Shown: in pieces, positions 33,713 through 42,571 of the stretch | Layout: each line of letters starts with the position of its first letter | Numbering within the stretch: the first letter of the stretch is position 1 | DNA from: GCA-002282575 sp964519885 | GTDB lineage: Bacteria > Pseudomonadota > Gammaproteobacteria > Thiomicrospirales > Thiomicrospiraceae | Direction of reading: 5' to 3' | NCBI GenBank assembly: GCA_964519885.1 | Contig: CAZFLX010000011.1 | Span: forward strand, 1 to 64,000 | Length of the DNA stretch: 64,000 bases | Translations under genes and position numbers: made by a program | Notes under the pieces: model-generated | Databases searched by the model: none | What the model was told of the DNA's origin: nothing | The model's input: the letters and a program-made list of their open reading frames with translations, nothing else

Positions 33713-35140
33713 ATGGTGCTGCTGTTGTCTCCTTTTCAAACCCTAATTAAAGCGCGCACCGGTTTAATGTTAGAGGATGCTAACAGCTCGGATAAGTTAA
33801 GTGCGGCGATTAAAGAAGGCATGATGCTTGAAAGCATTCATTCTCCCGATGCTTATTTGGCGCGCTTATCGGAAAACCAGCAGAGTTTTCAGCAGTTAAT
33901 TAACCGACTGACCATCAATGAAACCTACTTCTTTCGTGAGCCTGAGCACATTGATTTATTGGTTAATGTGTTGATTCCTCAACGGCAAGCCGCGTCGGAT
34001 GACAGGCCTATTCGTATTTTGAGTGCGGGTTGTTCTTCGGGTGAAGAACCTTATTCGATTGTGATGGCATTGATTGAACGCTTTGGTGAAGCCGCATTAG
34101 CGGAATTTAGGGTGATTGGTGGCGATATTGATAGCCAAGTATTGGCCAAGGCTAAGAAAGGTTGTTATAACGAATTTTCGTTTCGAGGGGTATCGGTGGA
34201 AAGAAGACACCGATTTTTTGATCGTGTCAATGGTGTGTTTCAGTTAAAAGAAGCGGTGCGTCAGCAAGTTAGTTTTCATGAGCTGAATTTGTTTGCCCCG
34301 ACCATGACGACAGAACTGCGTCAGTTTGACGTTATTTTCTTTCGCAATGTGTCCATTTATTTCGACACGCCAACGCGCAAAATCATTCAACAACAGCTGA
34401 GTCGTTTATTAACCGATCAAGGCGTGTTGTTGATTGGCAGTGCAGAAACCTTAGCCAATGACTTAGGCGTTTTGTCACTGGTAGAGCAAAAGGGTGTTTT
34501 TTATTTTACCAAAACCGCCAATCATTCGCTTGCACCCGAGATTAAACCAGCCTTGCCCCTATCCAATCCAGAAAAACCCACACAAGCTCCTATTCCCTTA
34601 CGTCCCTTAACCACCAATGCAGACAAGCAGCAGCTACTCGAATGGATGGCGCAAAAGCGCTACGATCTCGCTGAGCCTCTGATTGATGCTTTGTTGCTTG
34701 AGCATGGTGAAGATTTGCAGTTAAGCCTGCTAAAAGCGTTTGTATTGATGAATCGAAAGCACTGGGCTGAGGCCAAACCCATACTATTGGCTGCAGTAGC
34801 TAAGGAGCCTTGGTGTTTGGATGCTTTAGTGCTGTTGGGCTTGCTGGCAAAGTGGCAACAACTGTTGGATGAAGCGATTGACTGGTTCAAAAAAGCGGTA
34901 TATGCCCACAGCGATCGTTGGTTAGCACACTATTATTTGGCAGACAGTTATAAGAAGCATCACCCCCAATTAGCCTTACGTGCCTATCGAACCACGTTAC
35001 AACTCATTGAACAGCATCCTGAACATGCTGGTTTGGTGCTGGTGCCACTCGATTTTTCGACGGCTGAATTACGTTTTCTCTGTGAGCACCATATCCAGAA
35101 ACTATCGCAAGGCTTGGAGGTCAAGTCTCATGGCGATTGA
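33713..35140 (+). CDS. cheR: CheR methyltransferase with TPR tail (WspC-like)
   Basis: 475 residues. The N-terminal half is a CheR SAM methyltransferase: NETYFFREPEHIDLL, RILSAGCSSGEEPYSIVMAL, GGDIDSQVLAKAKKGCYNEF, and FFRNVSIYFD, where the usual RNVLIYF has Ser for Leu. The C-terminal ~170 residues are TPR-like helices (EPWCLDALVLLGLLAKWQQL, HSDRWLAHYYLADSYKKHHP). This arrangement is that of Pseudomonas WspC, where the TPRs direct methylation of a receptor lacking a docking pentapeptide. It overlaps the cheA start by 11 bases. Confidence 0.93.
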   Translation: MVLLLSPFQTLIKARTGLMLEDANSSDKLSAAIKEGMMLESIHSPDAYLARLSENQQSFQQLINRLTINETYFFREPEHIDLLVNVLIPQRQAASDDRPIRILSAGCSSGEEPYSIVMALIERFGEAALAEFRVIGGDIDSQVLAKAKKGCYNEFSFRGVSVERRHRFFDRVNGVFQLKEAVRQQVSFHELNLFAPTMTTELRQFDVIFFRNVSIYFDTPTRKIIQQQLSRLLTDQGVLLIGSAETLANDLGVLSLVEQKGVFYFTKTANHSLAPEIKPALPLSNPEKPTQAPIPLRPLTTNADKQQLLEWMAQKRYDLAEPLIDALLLEHGEDLQLSLLKAFVLMNRKHWAEAKPILLAAVAKEPWCLDALVLLGLLAKWQQLLDEAIDWFKKAVYAHSDRWLAHYYLADSYKKHHPQLALRAYRTTLQLIEQHPEHAGLVLVPLDFSTAELRFLCEHHIQKLSQGLEVKSHGD

Positions 35141-37295
35141 TTTAACTAAGTTTGTGTTGAGGTTTATCGAAGAAGCGCGCGACCATTTACGACGCTTAAA
35201 TGAAGGTCTGTCGTTGATCGAACAGGGTAATGAAAGTGCTGAGCAACTGAATGCCTTGTTCCGATCGGCACACACCATTAAAGGCTCGGCTCGTATGCTA
35301 AAATTGATGCCCGTGAGCGATTTGGCGCATCAGATTGAAGATGTGTTAGCGGCGATGCGAGATGGTCAACTGTCGTGGAATGCTTCTGTTATCGGCTTGC
35401 TTTACCAGGGTGTTGATGCCTTGGCAGCTCTTGTCGATCAGTTGGCCACTCATAAAGACCCCCAACAACTCACATTCAGTCATGCACCTTTGGTTGAATC
35501 GCTGAAGCGTTTGTTAACGGCAGGGTCGCCCAGTGCAGAGGATACGACCAGTAATCAACAGCCTTTGCCTGAACAGTCAGACTCGAATAGTGTGGCGCCA
35601 AAGCTGGAGTCGTCAACTGGCCTGCAAGCATCTATTGATGTAGCGCCGGCGATTACATTGAAAACAGCCGAAACCGTAAGGATTCGCCTGAATAAGTTGG
35701 ATGAGCTTTTGTCGTTGATGAGCGAAATGGTCTCCAGCCATAGCCGCTTGCGTCAGCGATTAGTCGATGTGCATCAACTGGGCATGAGTCAGTCTATGCA
35801 AGGAGCTTCACAGTCACTGCGCAGTTTTCAACAAGCGCTGAAAGACGATGTTCAGTATCAAGAACAGCAAATGACGGAATTGCTGGATAAAGCCCTGCAA
35901 ATGCGTATGTTGCCTTTAGGGATGGTGTTTGAGCCTGCTACAAGACTGGTGCGCGAATTGGGTCAGTCTCTGGGTAAGCGTATGACCAGTGTCATTCAAG
36001 GCGCAGAGATAGAGTTAGATCGACAATTGATTGATCGACTGAGTGATCCCATCGTACATTTAATTCGCAATGCGATTGATCACGGCATTGAATCGCCCGA
36101 ACAACGTGTTGCCCTGGGTAAGCCTGAGGTGGGTAAGATCAGTTTATCTGCCAAGCAGGATGGGGGTTGGGTGGTGATCGAAGTAGCCGATGATGGCGCA
36201 GGTATTGCCTTGTCATCGGTGCTAGACAAAGCCATTCGTAAAGGCTTAATTAGCGAGTCGCAAGTAGAAGGGCTTTCGCAAGCCGAGATTATTGATTTTA
36301 TTTTTATGCCCGGTTTTTCAACCAGCCCCCTCATTACCGACTTGTCTGGGCGTGGTGTCGGCATGGATGTAGTCAGGTCGATTATTGTTGATGATCTGCA
36401 TGGCAGTATTGATGTTAAAACCCAGTTAAATCAGGGCAGTGTTTTTCAACTGCGTCTGCCGCTATCGCTGGCGGTAATGCGTGTGTTAATGGTAAAAGCC
36501 GCCCAACAAATCTGGGGTTTTGCCGCCCAGTATGTTGTTGAACTATTGCGCATTCCGGCGTCTAGCTTAATGGATATTGCCGAACGCCGCGTGATGATTT
36601 TGCGCAACGAGTTTGTGCCAGTAATGGAGTTGGCTGTTTTATTGGGTTTGCCATCAGCAGATCAACCAACCAGTTTGTTATTATTGGTAGTGCAGTTGAA
36701 TCACGAAAAGTTGGCGCTGGTGGTGGATTCACTGATTGATGAGCGTGATTTGGTCATTAAGCCCTTACCCGAACACTTGGCTTTTAATCAGCGCGTTGCC
36801 GGCATGGTGGTAACAGGTAATAATCAACTGGTTAATGTGCTCCATGCCCCTGCGCTGTTTGCTTTAGCACAAGCCAGTCGAAAATCTCAAACGATAACTG
36901 AAGCCCATAATCAGCCGCAACAAGCTTCTGCTAAACATTTGCTGGTGGTAGATGATTCCTTAAATACACGCGAAATTGAAAAAGATGTGTTGGAAGCTTA
37001 TGGTTATCACGTAACGCTGGCTGAAGATGGTGTCGATGCCTTAAATAAAGCCAAGTTGACGGAATTTGATGCGGTATTAACCGATGTGGAGATGCCTAAT
37101 ATGGACGGATTCACCTTAACAGCTCAGTTGCGCCAAGACGAACGTTATCGTCACAAACCGATTATGATCATTACCTCGCGTGAGAAAGAAGCCGACAAGC
37201 GCAGGGGCATGCAAGTAGGCGCTGATGCTTACATTGTTAAAGGCGATTTTGATCAAAGCAACCTGATTAACACCCTACAGGCCCTGTTAGCCTAA
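35130..37295 (+). CDS. cheA: CheA-REC hybrid histidine kinase (WspE-like)
   Basis: Start taken at 35130 (MAIDLTKFVLRF) with GGAGG 9 bases upstream; the frame extends 50 codons further up inside cheR. 721 residues: HPt domain with phospho-His H48 (FRSAHTIKGSARML), dimerisation helices, HATPase (PIVHLIRNAIDHGIESPEQR, DDGAGI, SGRGVGMDVVRSII), a CheW-like regulatory domain, and a C-terminal receiver (LLVVDDSLNTREIEKDVLEA, phospho-Asp ~652 in VLTDVEMPNMDG). No CheY-binding P2 domain is evident. A receiver on the kinase suggests either a phosphate sink or a relay onward to the Hpt of the GGDEF protein two genes downstream. Confidence 0.95.
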   Translation: MAIDLTKFVLRFIEEARDHLRRLNEGLSLIEQGNESAEQLNALFRSAHTIKGSARMLKLMPVSDLAHQIEDVLAAMRDGQLSWNASVIGLLYQGVDALAALVDQLATHKDPQQLTFSHAPLVESLKRLLTAGSPSAEDTTSNQQPLPEQSDSNSVAPKLESSTGLQASIDVAPAITLKTAETVRIRLNKLDELLSLMSEMVSSHSRLRQRLVDVHQLGMSQSMQGASQSLRSFQQALKDDVQYQEQQMTELLDKALQMRMLPLGMVFEPATRLVRELGQSLGKRMTSVIQGAEIELDRQLIDRLSDPIVHLIRNAIDHGIESPEQRVALGKPEVGKISLSAKQDGGWVVIEVADDGAGIALSSVLDKAIRKGLISESQVEGLSQAEIIDFIFMPGFSTSPLITDLSGRGVGMDVVRSIIVDDLHGSIDVKTQLNQGSVFQLRLPLSLAVMRVLMVKAAQQIWGFAAQYVVELLRIPASSLMDIAERRVMILRNEFVPVMELAVLLGLPSADQPTSLLLLVVQLNHEKLALVVDSLIDERDLVIKPLPEHLAFNQRVAGMVVTGNNQLVNVLHAPALFALAQASRKSQTITEAHNQPQQASAKHLLVVDDSLNTREIEKDVLEAYGYHVTLAEDGVDALNKAKLTEFDAVLTDVEMPNMDGFTLTAQLRQDERYRHKPIMIITSREKEADKRRGMQVGADAYIVKGDFDQSNLINTLQALLA

Positions 37296-37319
37296 GTTAG
37301 CCCACGAATAGGAAAAACA

Positions 37320-37688
37320 ATGCAAATTTTAGTGGTAGATGATGACGCCTTCGCTGCAGAAATGATTCAAGCAACGCTTGAAGCCTTCGATTATCAAGTC
37401 AGTTTGGCTGAAAACGCACTAGATGCGATGGAGCAATGCCAAGCGAATGAACAGATTAAATTGATCATTAGTGACATGAATATGCCTATGGTATCAGGTA
37501 TCGAGTTATATCAAATGCTCAAAGCCCAAGGCAGTCAGTTACCCTTTATTTTACTCACGGGGGATGATCCAGAGCCCTTACATCAGCAAGAACCAGGACT
37601 AAGCGCTTGCGTGCTAAAAGATTACAACTTAGATGAACACTTACCAGCAGTGATCAGTCGTGTTTTGCGTACCTCACAAGGGGATTAA
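37320..37688 (+). CDS. Stand-alone receiver domain response regulator
   Basis: 122 residues, only a receiver: ILVVDDDAFAAEMIQATLEA with acidic pocket, phospho-Asp in IISDMNMPMVSG (about residue 53), Thr in LLTGDD, and the conserved Lys in VLKDY. It lacks an output domain, like CheY, but its sequence is not diagnostic of flagellar CheY. It lies 24 bases after cheA and 2 bases before the GGDEF gene, so it probably shuttles or drains phosphate between the kinase and the output protein. Confidence 0.92.
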   Translation: MQILVVDDDAFAAEMIQATLEAFDYQVSLAENALDAMEQCQANEQIKLIISDMNMPMVSGIELYQMLKAQGSQLPFILLTGDDPEPLHQQEPGLSACVLKDYNLDEHLPAVISRVLRTSQGD

Positions 37689-37690
37689 TC

Positions 37691-39406
37691 ATGCCAATGA
37701 ATGACGATAAATACATTAAGTTGGCTAAGGCTAAAGAAAAAATCGCACGCCTTCGTCAGCGTTTTATTGAGCAGTTACCGGCTCGATTAATTGAAGGCAA
37801 GGCGGCACTCAGGTTGTTGGCCGAGTCACATAACGAGCAAACGGTTGCCAATATTCATCGATTTTTTCACAGTATCAAAGGTACTAGCCGTTCTTTTGGT
37901 TTTGAAAATCTTTCAGACGCGATTCTGGCCGGTGATGATATTGCCAATCGATTGCTTACCCATCAGGGTGAGTTGCCCAGCGATTGGATGCAAGTGTTAA
38001 CAGAAAGCCTAAAATCCCTTGCAGTGGAAATCAATAAACTCACCACTCAAGAGTTAATTCAACATGATGCCATGTCTAACCTGCCTTATTTTGGGCAAGA
38101 TAGCGCTTCGTCGCAAACCCAGTTAGAGGCCCATAAAACACTTTATTTGTGTGACGATGATGAGTTGGCAACGGAACAACTGGCAACCCAATTGGGCTTT
38201 TTTGGCTATGAGTGTTCTACTTTCTACCAAACAGAGCAGTTAAAACAAGCGATCTTAACCCAAGCACCCAATGTCATTATCATGGACATTAATTTTCCAG
38301 AAGGGCGAAATGCGGGCTTGGAACTGTTAGAAGACCTGTTCAAGCAACTGCACACCGAAATTCCCACCATTTTCCTGTCGGCACGAGAGGATTTTTCAGC
38401 CCGATTACGTTCCGTGCAAGTGGGTGGTTCGGCCTATTTTCAAAAGCCAGCACGTGTGTTAGATATTGTGGCGATGCTGGATAGTCTTACTACCCCCAAA
38501 GCGCCAGAACCCTACCGGGTTATCGTGGTGGACGATGAGCCTGAAATCGCCAGTTATCATGCCATTATTTTAGAGCAATCTGGCATGGTTACCGAGCAGA
38601 TAAGTGATCCTGAGCAGTTGCTTGCGCGTCTTGCGAGTTTTCGTCCCGATTTGATCTTGATGGATATGTATATGCCAAGCTGTACTGGCAGAGATTTGGC
38701 CAAAATGATCCGTCAAATTCCAGAGTATGTGAGTTTGCCGATTGTTTTCTTATCCAGTGAAACCGATCGACAGCGTCAATTTTCAGCCATGAGCGTTGGC
38801 GCTGAGGGTTTTTTGACCAAACCCGTGGTGCCAGAGTATTTGGTGGCAGCCGTTGCTATTCGGGCTGAACGTATGCGCATTTTGCGTATGCTCATGGCCA
38901 AAGATAGTCTAACGGGCTTGTACAATCACACCACCACCACGGCCTTTATTGGTAATGAATTAAACAATGCGATTCACCAATCGACCAATTTATGTTTGGT
39001 CATGATTGATATTGATCACTTTAAGCTGGTTAATGATGAACATGGTCACCCGATCGGGGATCAGGTGTTATTGGCTATGTCGCGGGTATTGCAACAACGT
39101 CTTCGTCATTCGGATATTGTTGGTCGTTATGGCGGAGAAGAGTTTGCGATTGTCATGCCCAGAACGGAAGAGTCTCAGGCAATGCAGTTGATTGATTTAT
39201 TGCGTCAAGACTTTGCCAAAATCATTTTTAATAGCCCGCAAGGCGATTTTACCTGTAGTTTTAGTGCCGGAGTGGCCAGTTATCCTAGACATACGACCAT
39301 TGAATCCCTTCGCGCAGCTTCGGATCAAGCCTTGTATCGTGCCAAGCGTCAAGGTCGCAATCAAACTGTTGGCGAGCTCATGTCGGTCGATTGGAGTCGC
39401 TCATGA
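37691..39406 (+). CDS. Hpt-REC-REC-GGDEF diguanylate cyclase
   Basis: 571 residues, the output protein of the cluster. It has an Hpt domain with H60 (FFHSIKGTSRSFGF), receiver 1 (LCDDDELATEQL near 153, Asp ~199 in IIMDINFP, Lys in QKP), receiver 2 (VVDDEPEIASYH near 279, Asp ~324 in LMDMYMPS, Lys in TKP) and a GGDEF domain with DSLTGLYNH, MIDIDHFKLVNDEHGHPIGD and GGEEF at 481-485. RHSD five residues before GGEEF is a product-inhibition I-site. All active-site residues are present, so it should make c-di-GMP when phosphorylated. Wsp's WspR has only one receiver; the Hpt plus two receivers here imply a longer relay. AAGGGG precedes the ATG. Confidence 0.94.
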   Translation: MPMNDDKYIKLAKAKEKIARLRQRFIEQLPARLIEGKAALRLLAESHNEQTVANIHRFFHSIKGTSRSFGFENLSDAILAGDDIANRLLTHQGELPSDWMQVLTESLKSLAVEINKLTTQELIQHDAMSNLPYFGQDSASSQTQLEAHKTLYLCDDDELATEQLATQLGFFGYECSTFYQTEQLKQAILTQAPNVIIMDINFPEGRNAGLELLEDLFKQLHTEIPTIFLSAREDFSARLRSVQVGGSAYFQKPARVLDIVAMLDSLTTPKAPEPYRVIVVDDEPEIASYHAIILEQSGMVTEQISDPEQLLARLASFRPDLILMDMYMPSCTGRDLAKMIRQIPEYVSLPIVFLSSETDRQRQFSAMSVGAEGFLTKPVVPEYLVAAVAIRAERMRILRMLMAKDSLTGLYNHTTTTAFIGNELNNAIHQSTNLCLVMIDIDHFKLVNDEHGHPIGDQVLLAMSRVLQQRLRHSDIVGRYGGEEFAIVMPRTEESQAMQLIDLLRQDFAKIIFNSPQGDFTCSFSAGVASYPRHTTIESLRAASDQALYRAKRQGRNQTVGELMSVDWSRS

Positions 39407-39918
39407 GTGATGCGTTACTGACCCAGTTGTTGGCGCAACGACGAGAAATGAATCAAGAGGTAGTCGATGTCGATGAACCAATTCAGCAACTGTTGATTAT
39501 TGGCATTGGCGAACAAAAATTCGCCATTTTTGGTCACTATCTGCGTGAAATTCTCTCTGATCCTGACGTTTGCTGGGTACCAGGTTGTCCCGACTCTATC
39601 GAAGGTGTCATAAACCTACGCGGACGCATTGAGTCAGTGATCCGTCTTCATGAGCGTTTACGCACCGGAATGCCTAGCACAGAACTGAGCGCTGGGTTTG
39701 TGTTGATCGCTGAAACAGAAGAGATCAGAACTGGTATTCGTATCGAAGCCTTGATTGATATGATCGAAATCAGTGAAAGCGAACTGCAACCACCGCCTTC
39801 AAGCCTACCCATTCACTTGCAACCTTATGTCAGCCATGTCATGACCTACCAACAACAACCATTAGCGGTGTTGAATATTCAGCGGTTGCTAGCCGATTAT
39901 GCGAAGGAATTGGCATGA
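39403..39918 (+). CDS. cheW: CheW-like coupling protein 1
   Basis: Start at 39403, ATGA overlap with the GGDEF gene stop. 171 residues with one CheW domain: LLIIGIGEQKFAIFGHYLRE, DSIEGVINLRGRIESVIRLH and the final VLNIQRLLADY. CheW couples receptors to CheA in the array. A ~30-residue N-terminal extension precedes the domain. The two CheW-like genes parallel WspB and WspD. Confidence 0.9.
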   Translation: MSDALLTQLLAQRREMNQEVVDVDEPIQQLLIIGIGEQKFAIFGHYLREILSDPDVCWVPGCPDSIEGVINLRGRIESVIRLHERLRTGMPSTELSAGFVLIAETEEIRTGIRIEALIDMIEISESELQPPPSSLPIHLQPYVSHVMTYQQQPLAVLNIQRLLADYAKELA

Positions 39919-40304
39919 TACCCGCATCAGTGAAGGATCAGCTGGATTGTGTGCTGATTGATTTTGCTGGCGTGACAGTGGCTCTGTTGGCTCATCAAGT
40001 TTTGTCACTCCAAGGTTTCTCGGAAGTGGATCAGACAACACCTAAATTATCGTCATGGCTAGGTTTGCCTGAGCAAGAGGAAACAACGTCAAGCTTATTG
40101 CGCGCGCTTGGAGCCAATCAAGCGCTTTTAACCTGGCAGACACCTTCGGATGTTGAATTGGTTTCTCTACCTATCGAGTCTATTTACCCATTGCCCAGTT
40201 TACTGGTTCAAGCTTGTCGATTGCCCGGCATTGCAGCGCTGGCCTGGCAAGAAAAGCGACTGATTTTCTTGATAGACTTATCGGCGCAAACTCAAGTTGC
40301 CTGA
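39915..40304 (+). CDS. Divergent CheW-like protein 2
   Basis: 129 residues, ATGA overlap with the preceding cheW. It reads as a degenerate CheW fold: CVLIDFAGVTVALLAHQVLS as first strands and LAWQEKRLIFLIDLSAQTQV as the last, but the central GVINLRG motif for receptor/kinase contact is missing and the domain is short. It may be a reduced coupler or an array accessory. Last gene of the coupled cluster; the call leans on position. Confidence 0.65.
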   Translation: MIPASVKDQLDCVLIDFAGVTVALLAHQVLSLQGFSEVDQTTPKLSSWLGLPEQEETTSSLLRALGANQALLTWQTPSDVELVSLPIESIYPLPSLLVQACRLPGIAALAWQEKRLIFLIDLSAQTQVA

Positions 40305-40354
40305 AGAATCTGTGATACAATTTCACTAATTTAATTTTAATTTGATGAAGTGAT

Positions 40355-41677
40355 ATGGCCTCGACCCACGCACCGAAAATTGGTTTTGTTAGCCTCGGCT
40401 GCCCTAAAGCCCTAGTAGATTCTGAACGCATTTTGACGCAGTTGCGTAGTGAAGGCTATGAAATTTCTCCTGACTATTCGGGTTCAGATTTGGTGGTGGT
40501 GAATACCTGCGGTTTTATTGACTCTGCGGTCGCCGAATCACTCGATACCATTGGTGAAGCGCTGAATGAAAATGGCAAAGTGATTGTTACCGGCTGTTTA
40601 GGTGCGCGTCCTGAAGTGATTATGGCAGAACATCCGCAAGTACTGGCCATTTCTGGCGCAGCAGCTTACGAGCAGGTGATGAATCATGTGCATACCCATG
40701 TGCCCAAACCTCACGACCCTTTCCTCGACTTGTTACCGAATACCGGCGTTAAACTCACGCCTAAGCATTATGCCTACTTAAAAATTTCTGAAGGCTGTAA
40801 CCACCGCTGTACCTTCTGTATTATTCCCAGTATGCGCGGCGATTTAGTCTCTCGCCCAATTGGCGATGTGATGACCGAAGCGAAAAATCTAGCGAATGCG
40901 GGGGTGAAAGAGTTACTCGTGGTCTCGCAAGATACCAGTGCTTATGGCGTTGATACCAAATACAAATTAGATTTTTGGGAAGGTCGTCCACTCAAAACCA
41001 ATATGTACGACATGGCCAGCGCCTTGGGTGATCTTGGTATTTGGGTGCGTATGCACTATGTTTATCCTTATCCGAATGTCGATGACATCATCCCGTTAAT
41101 GGCGCAAGGCAAAGTTTTGCCTTATTTAGATATTCCTTTCCAACACGCCAGCCCACGCATTTTGAAAATGATGAAGCGTCCTGGTGATGTGAATCGCTTG
41201 CTCGACCGCATTAAGAAATGGCGCGATATTTGCCCTGATTTGACCATTCGCAGCACCTTCATTGTTGGCTTCCCAGGTGAAACCGATGAAGATTTTGAGT
41301 TGCTAATGGATTTCTTAGATAAAGCCGAATTGGATCGTGTTGGTTGTTTCCCTTACTCACCCGTAGAGGGTGCAGTGGCTAATGACTTAGCACCACCCGT
41401 ACCAGACGAGGTTAAGCAAGAGCGTTGGGAAGAGTTGATGGCGCTGCAAATGGACATTTCGGAAGAGAAGATGAAAGCCAAAATTGGCTCACGCATGACG
41501 GTATTGGTAGACACCATTGGTGAGCAGGGCGCGATTGCTCGTTCGGCTGCTGATGCTCCAGAAATTGATGGCACGGTCATTATCAAAAATGGCGCTCATT
41601 TGCCCGTTGGTGAGTTTGTCGAAGTTGATATTGTCGATGCCGATACTTACGATTTATTTGCTAAAGTGGTGAGCTAG
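40355..41677 (+). CDS. rimO: Ribosomal protein uS12 methylthiotransferase
   Basis: 440 residues. N-terminal UPF0004 domain with Cys ligands (FVSLGCPKALVDSERIL, VVNTCGF, VTGCLG), the radical-SAM cluster motif in EGCNHRCTFCIIPSMRGDL, and a C-terminal TRAM domain (VEVDIVDADTYDLFAKVV). It adds a methylthio group to Asp89 of S12. An extended -10 (TGATACAAT, 40313-40321) lies just upstream. Convergent with the his operon. Confidence 0.97.
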   Translation: MASTHAPKIGFVSLGCPKALVDSERILTQLRSEGYEISPDYSGSDLVVVNTCGFIDSAVAESLDTIGEALNENGKVIVTGCLGARPEVIMAEHPQVLAISGAAAYEQVMNHVHTHVPKPHDPFLDLLPNTGVKLTPKHYAYLKISEGCNHRCTFCIIPSMRGDLVSRPIGDVMTEAKNLANAGVKELLVVSQDTSAYGVDTKYKLDFWEGRPLKTNMYDMASALGDLGIWVRMHYVYPYPNVDDIIPLMAQGKVLPYLDIPFQHASPRILKMMKRPGDVNRLLDRIKKWRDICPDLTIRSTFIVGFPGETDEDFELLMDFLDKAELDRVGCFPYSPVEGAVANDLAPPVPDEVKQERWEELMALQMDISEEKMKAKIGSRMTVLVDTIGEQGAIARSAADAPEIDGTVIIKNGAHLPVGEFVEVDIVDADTYDLFAKVVS

Positions 41678-41691
41678 GTTTTTTCAGAGCG

Positions 41692-41781
41692 CTAGTCTTG
41701 TCTGGCATCATGCCGGGCAAGATACACCAACACAGCCATTGTTGCAGCAACCAGAAGCAGCGCTAAGATTTCTGTCATCAT
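41692..41781 (-). CDS. 29-residue single-helix membrane peptide downstream of hisF
   Basis: A short frame reading MMTEILALLLVAATMAVLVY then LARHDARQD, that is, one hydrophobic helix followed by a charged end. GGAAG lies 6 bases before the first ATG. It starts 32 bases after the hisF stop on the same strand, so it would sit at the 3' end of the his transcript. I know no homologue. The helix plus ribosome site makes chance less likely, but conservation would be needed to confirm. Confidence 0.5.
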   Translation of the reverse strand: MMTEILALLLVAATMAVLVYLARHDARQD

Positions 41782-41812
41782 TCATCTTCCTTTTCAAGTT
41801 CAGAGAGCTTAA

Positions 41813-42571
41813 TTAAAGTCTAACCTCAATGCCCTGAGCCTGCATGTGCTGTTTAGCCTGTTGTACCGTATATTCACCAAAGTGGAAAATACTGGCCGCT
41901 AATACCGCTTCAGCGCCGCCTTGGGTAATACCATCCGCCAAGTCTTGTAAATTGCCAACTCCACCCGAGGCAATGACCGGAATTGAAACCGCATCCGACA
42001 CAGCGCGAGTTAAAGCCAAATCGTAGCCTTTTTTGGTGCCGTCACCATCCATACTGGTGAGTAAAATTTCACCTGCACCAAAGGCCTGCATTTTTTTCGC
42101 CCATTCAACGACATCAATGCCAGTGGCTTTACGACCCCCATGGGTAAAGATTTCCCAATGGTCATCGACACGTTTGGCATCAATGGCAACCACAATGCAC
42201 TGAGAACCAAAATGGTCACTGGCTTCTTGCACAAATTCGGGACGGAAAACGGCAGCGCTGTTAATCGACACCTTATCCGCACCAGCGTTGAGCATTTTAC
42301 GAATGTCGTCTAAGGTACGAATACCACCACCAACCGTCAGTGGAATAAACACTTCACTGGCGACTTGCTCCACCACATGCACCAAGGTTTCACGATCATC
42401 ACTGGTAGCGGTAATATCTAGAAAGGTGATCTCGTCCGCGCCTTGCTGGTTGTAACGACGCGCAACTTCAACTGGGTCGCCCGCATCGCGAATACCGACA
42501 AAATTAACGCCTTTAACCACGCGCCCGTTATCGACATCTAAACAGGGAATAATGCGCTTTGCCAGTGCCAT
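41813..42571 (-). CDS. hisF: Imidazole glycerol phosphate synthase, cyclase subunit
   Basis: 252 residues, full TIM barrel. Landmarks: RIIPCLDVDNGRVVKGVNF with catalytic D11, PLTVGGGIRTLDDIR, GADKVSINSAAV, ILLTSMDGDGTKKGYD with the second catalytic Asp, and IASGGVGNLQDL. With HisH it forms imidazole glycerol phosphate and AICAR. Its start overlaps the hisA stop by one base. Confidence 0.98.
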   Translation of the reverse strand: MALAKRIIPCLDVDNGRVVKGVNFVGIRDAGDPVEVARRYNQQGADEITFLDITATSDDRETLVHVVEQVASEVFIPLTVGGGIRTLDDIRKMLNAGADKVSINSAAVFRPEFVQEASDHFGSQCIVVAIDAKRVDDHWEIFTHGGRKATGIDVVEWAKKMQAFGAGEILLTSMDGDGTKKGYDLALTRAVSDAVSIPVIASGGVGNLQDLADGITQGGAEAVLAASIFHFGEYTVQQAKQHMQAQGIEVRL

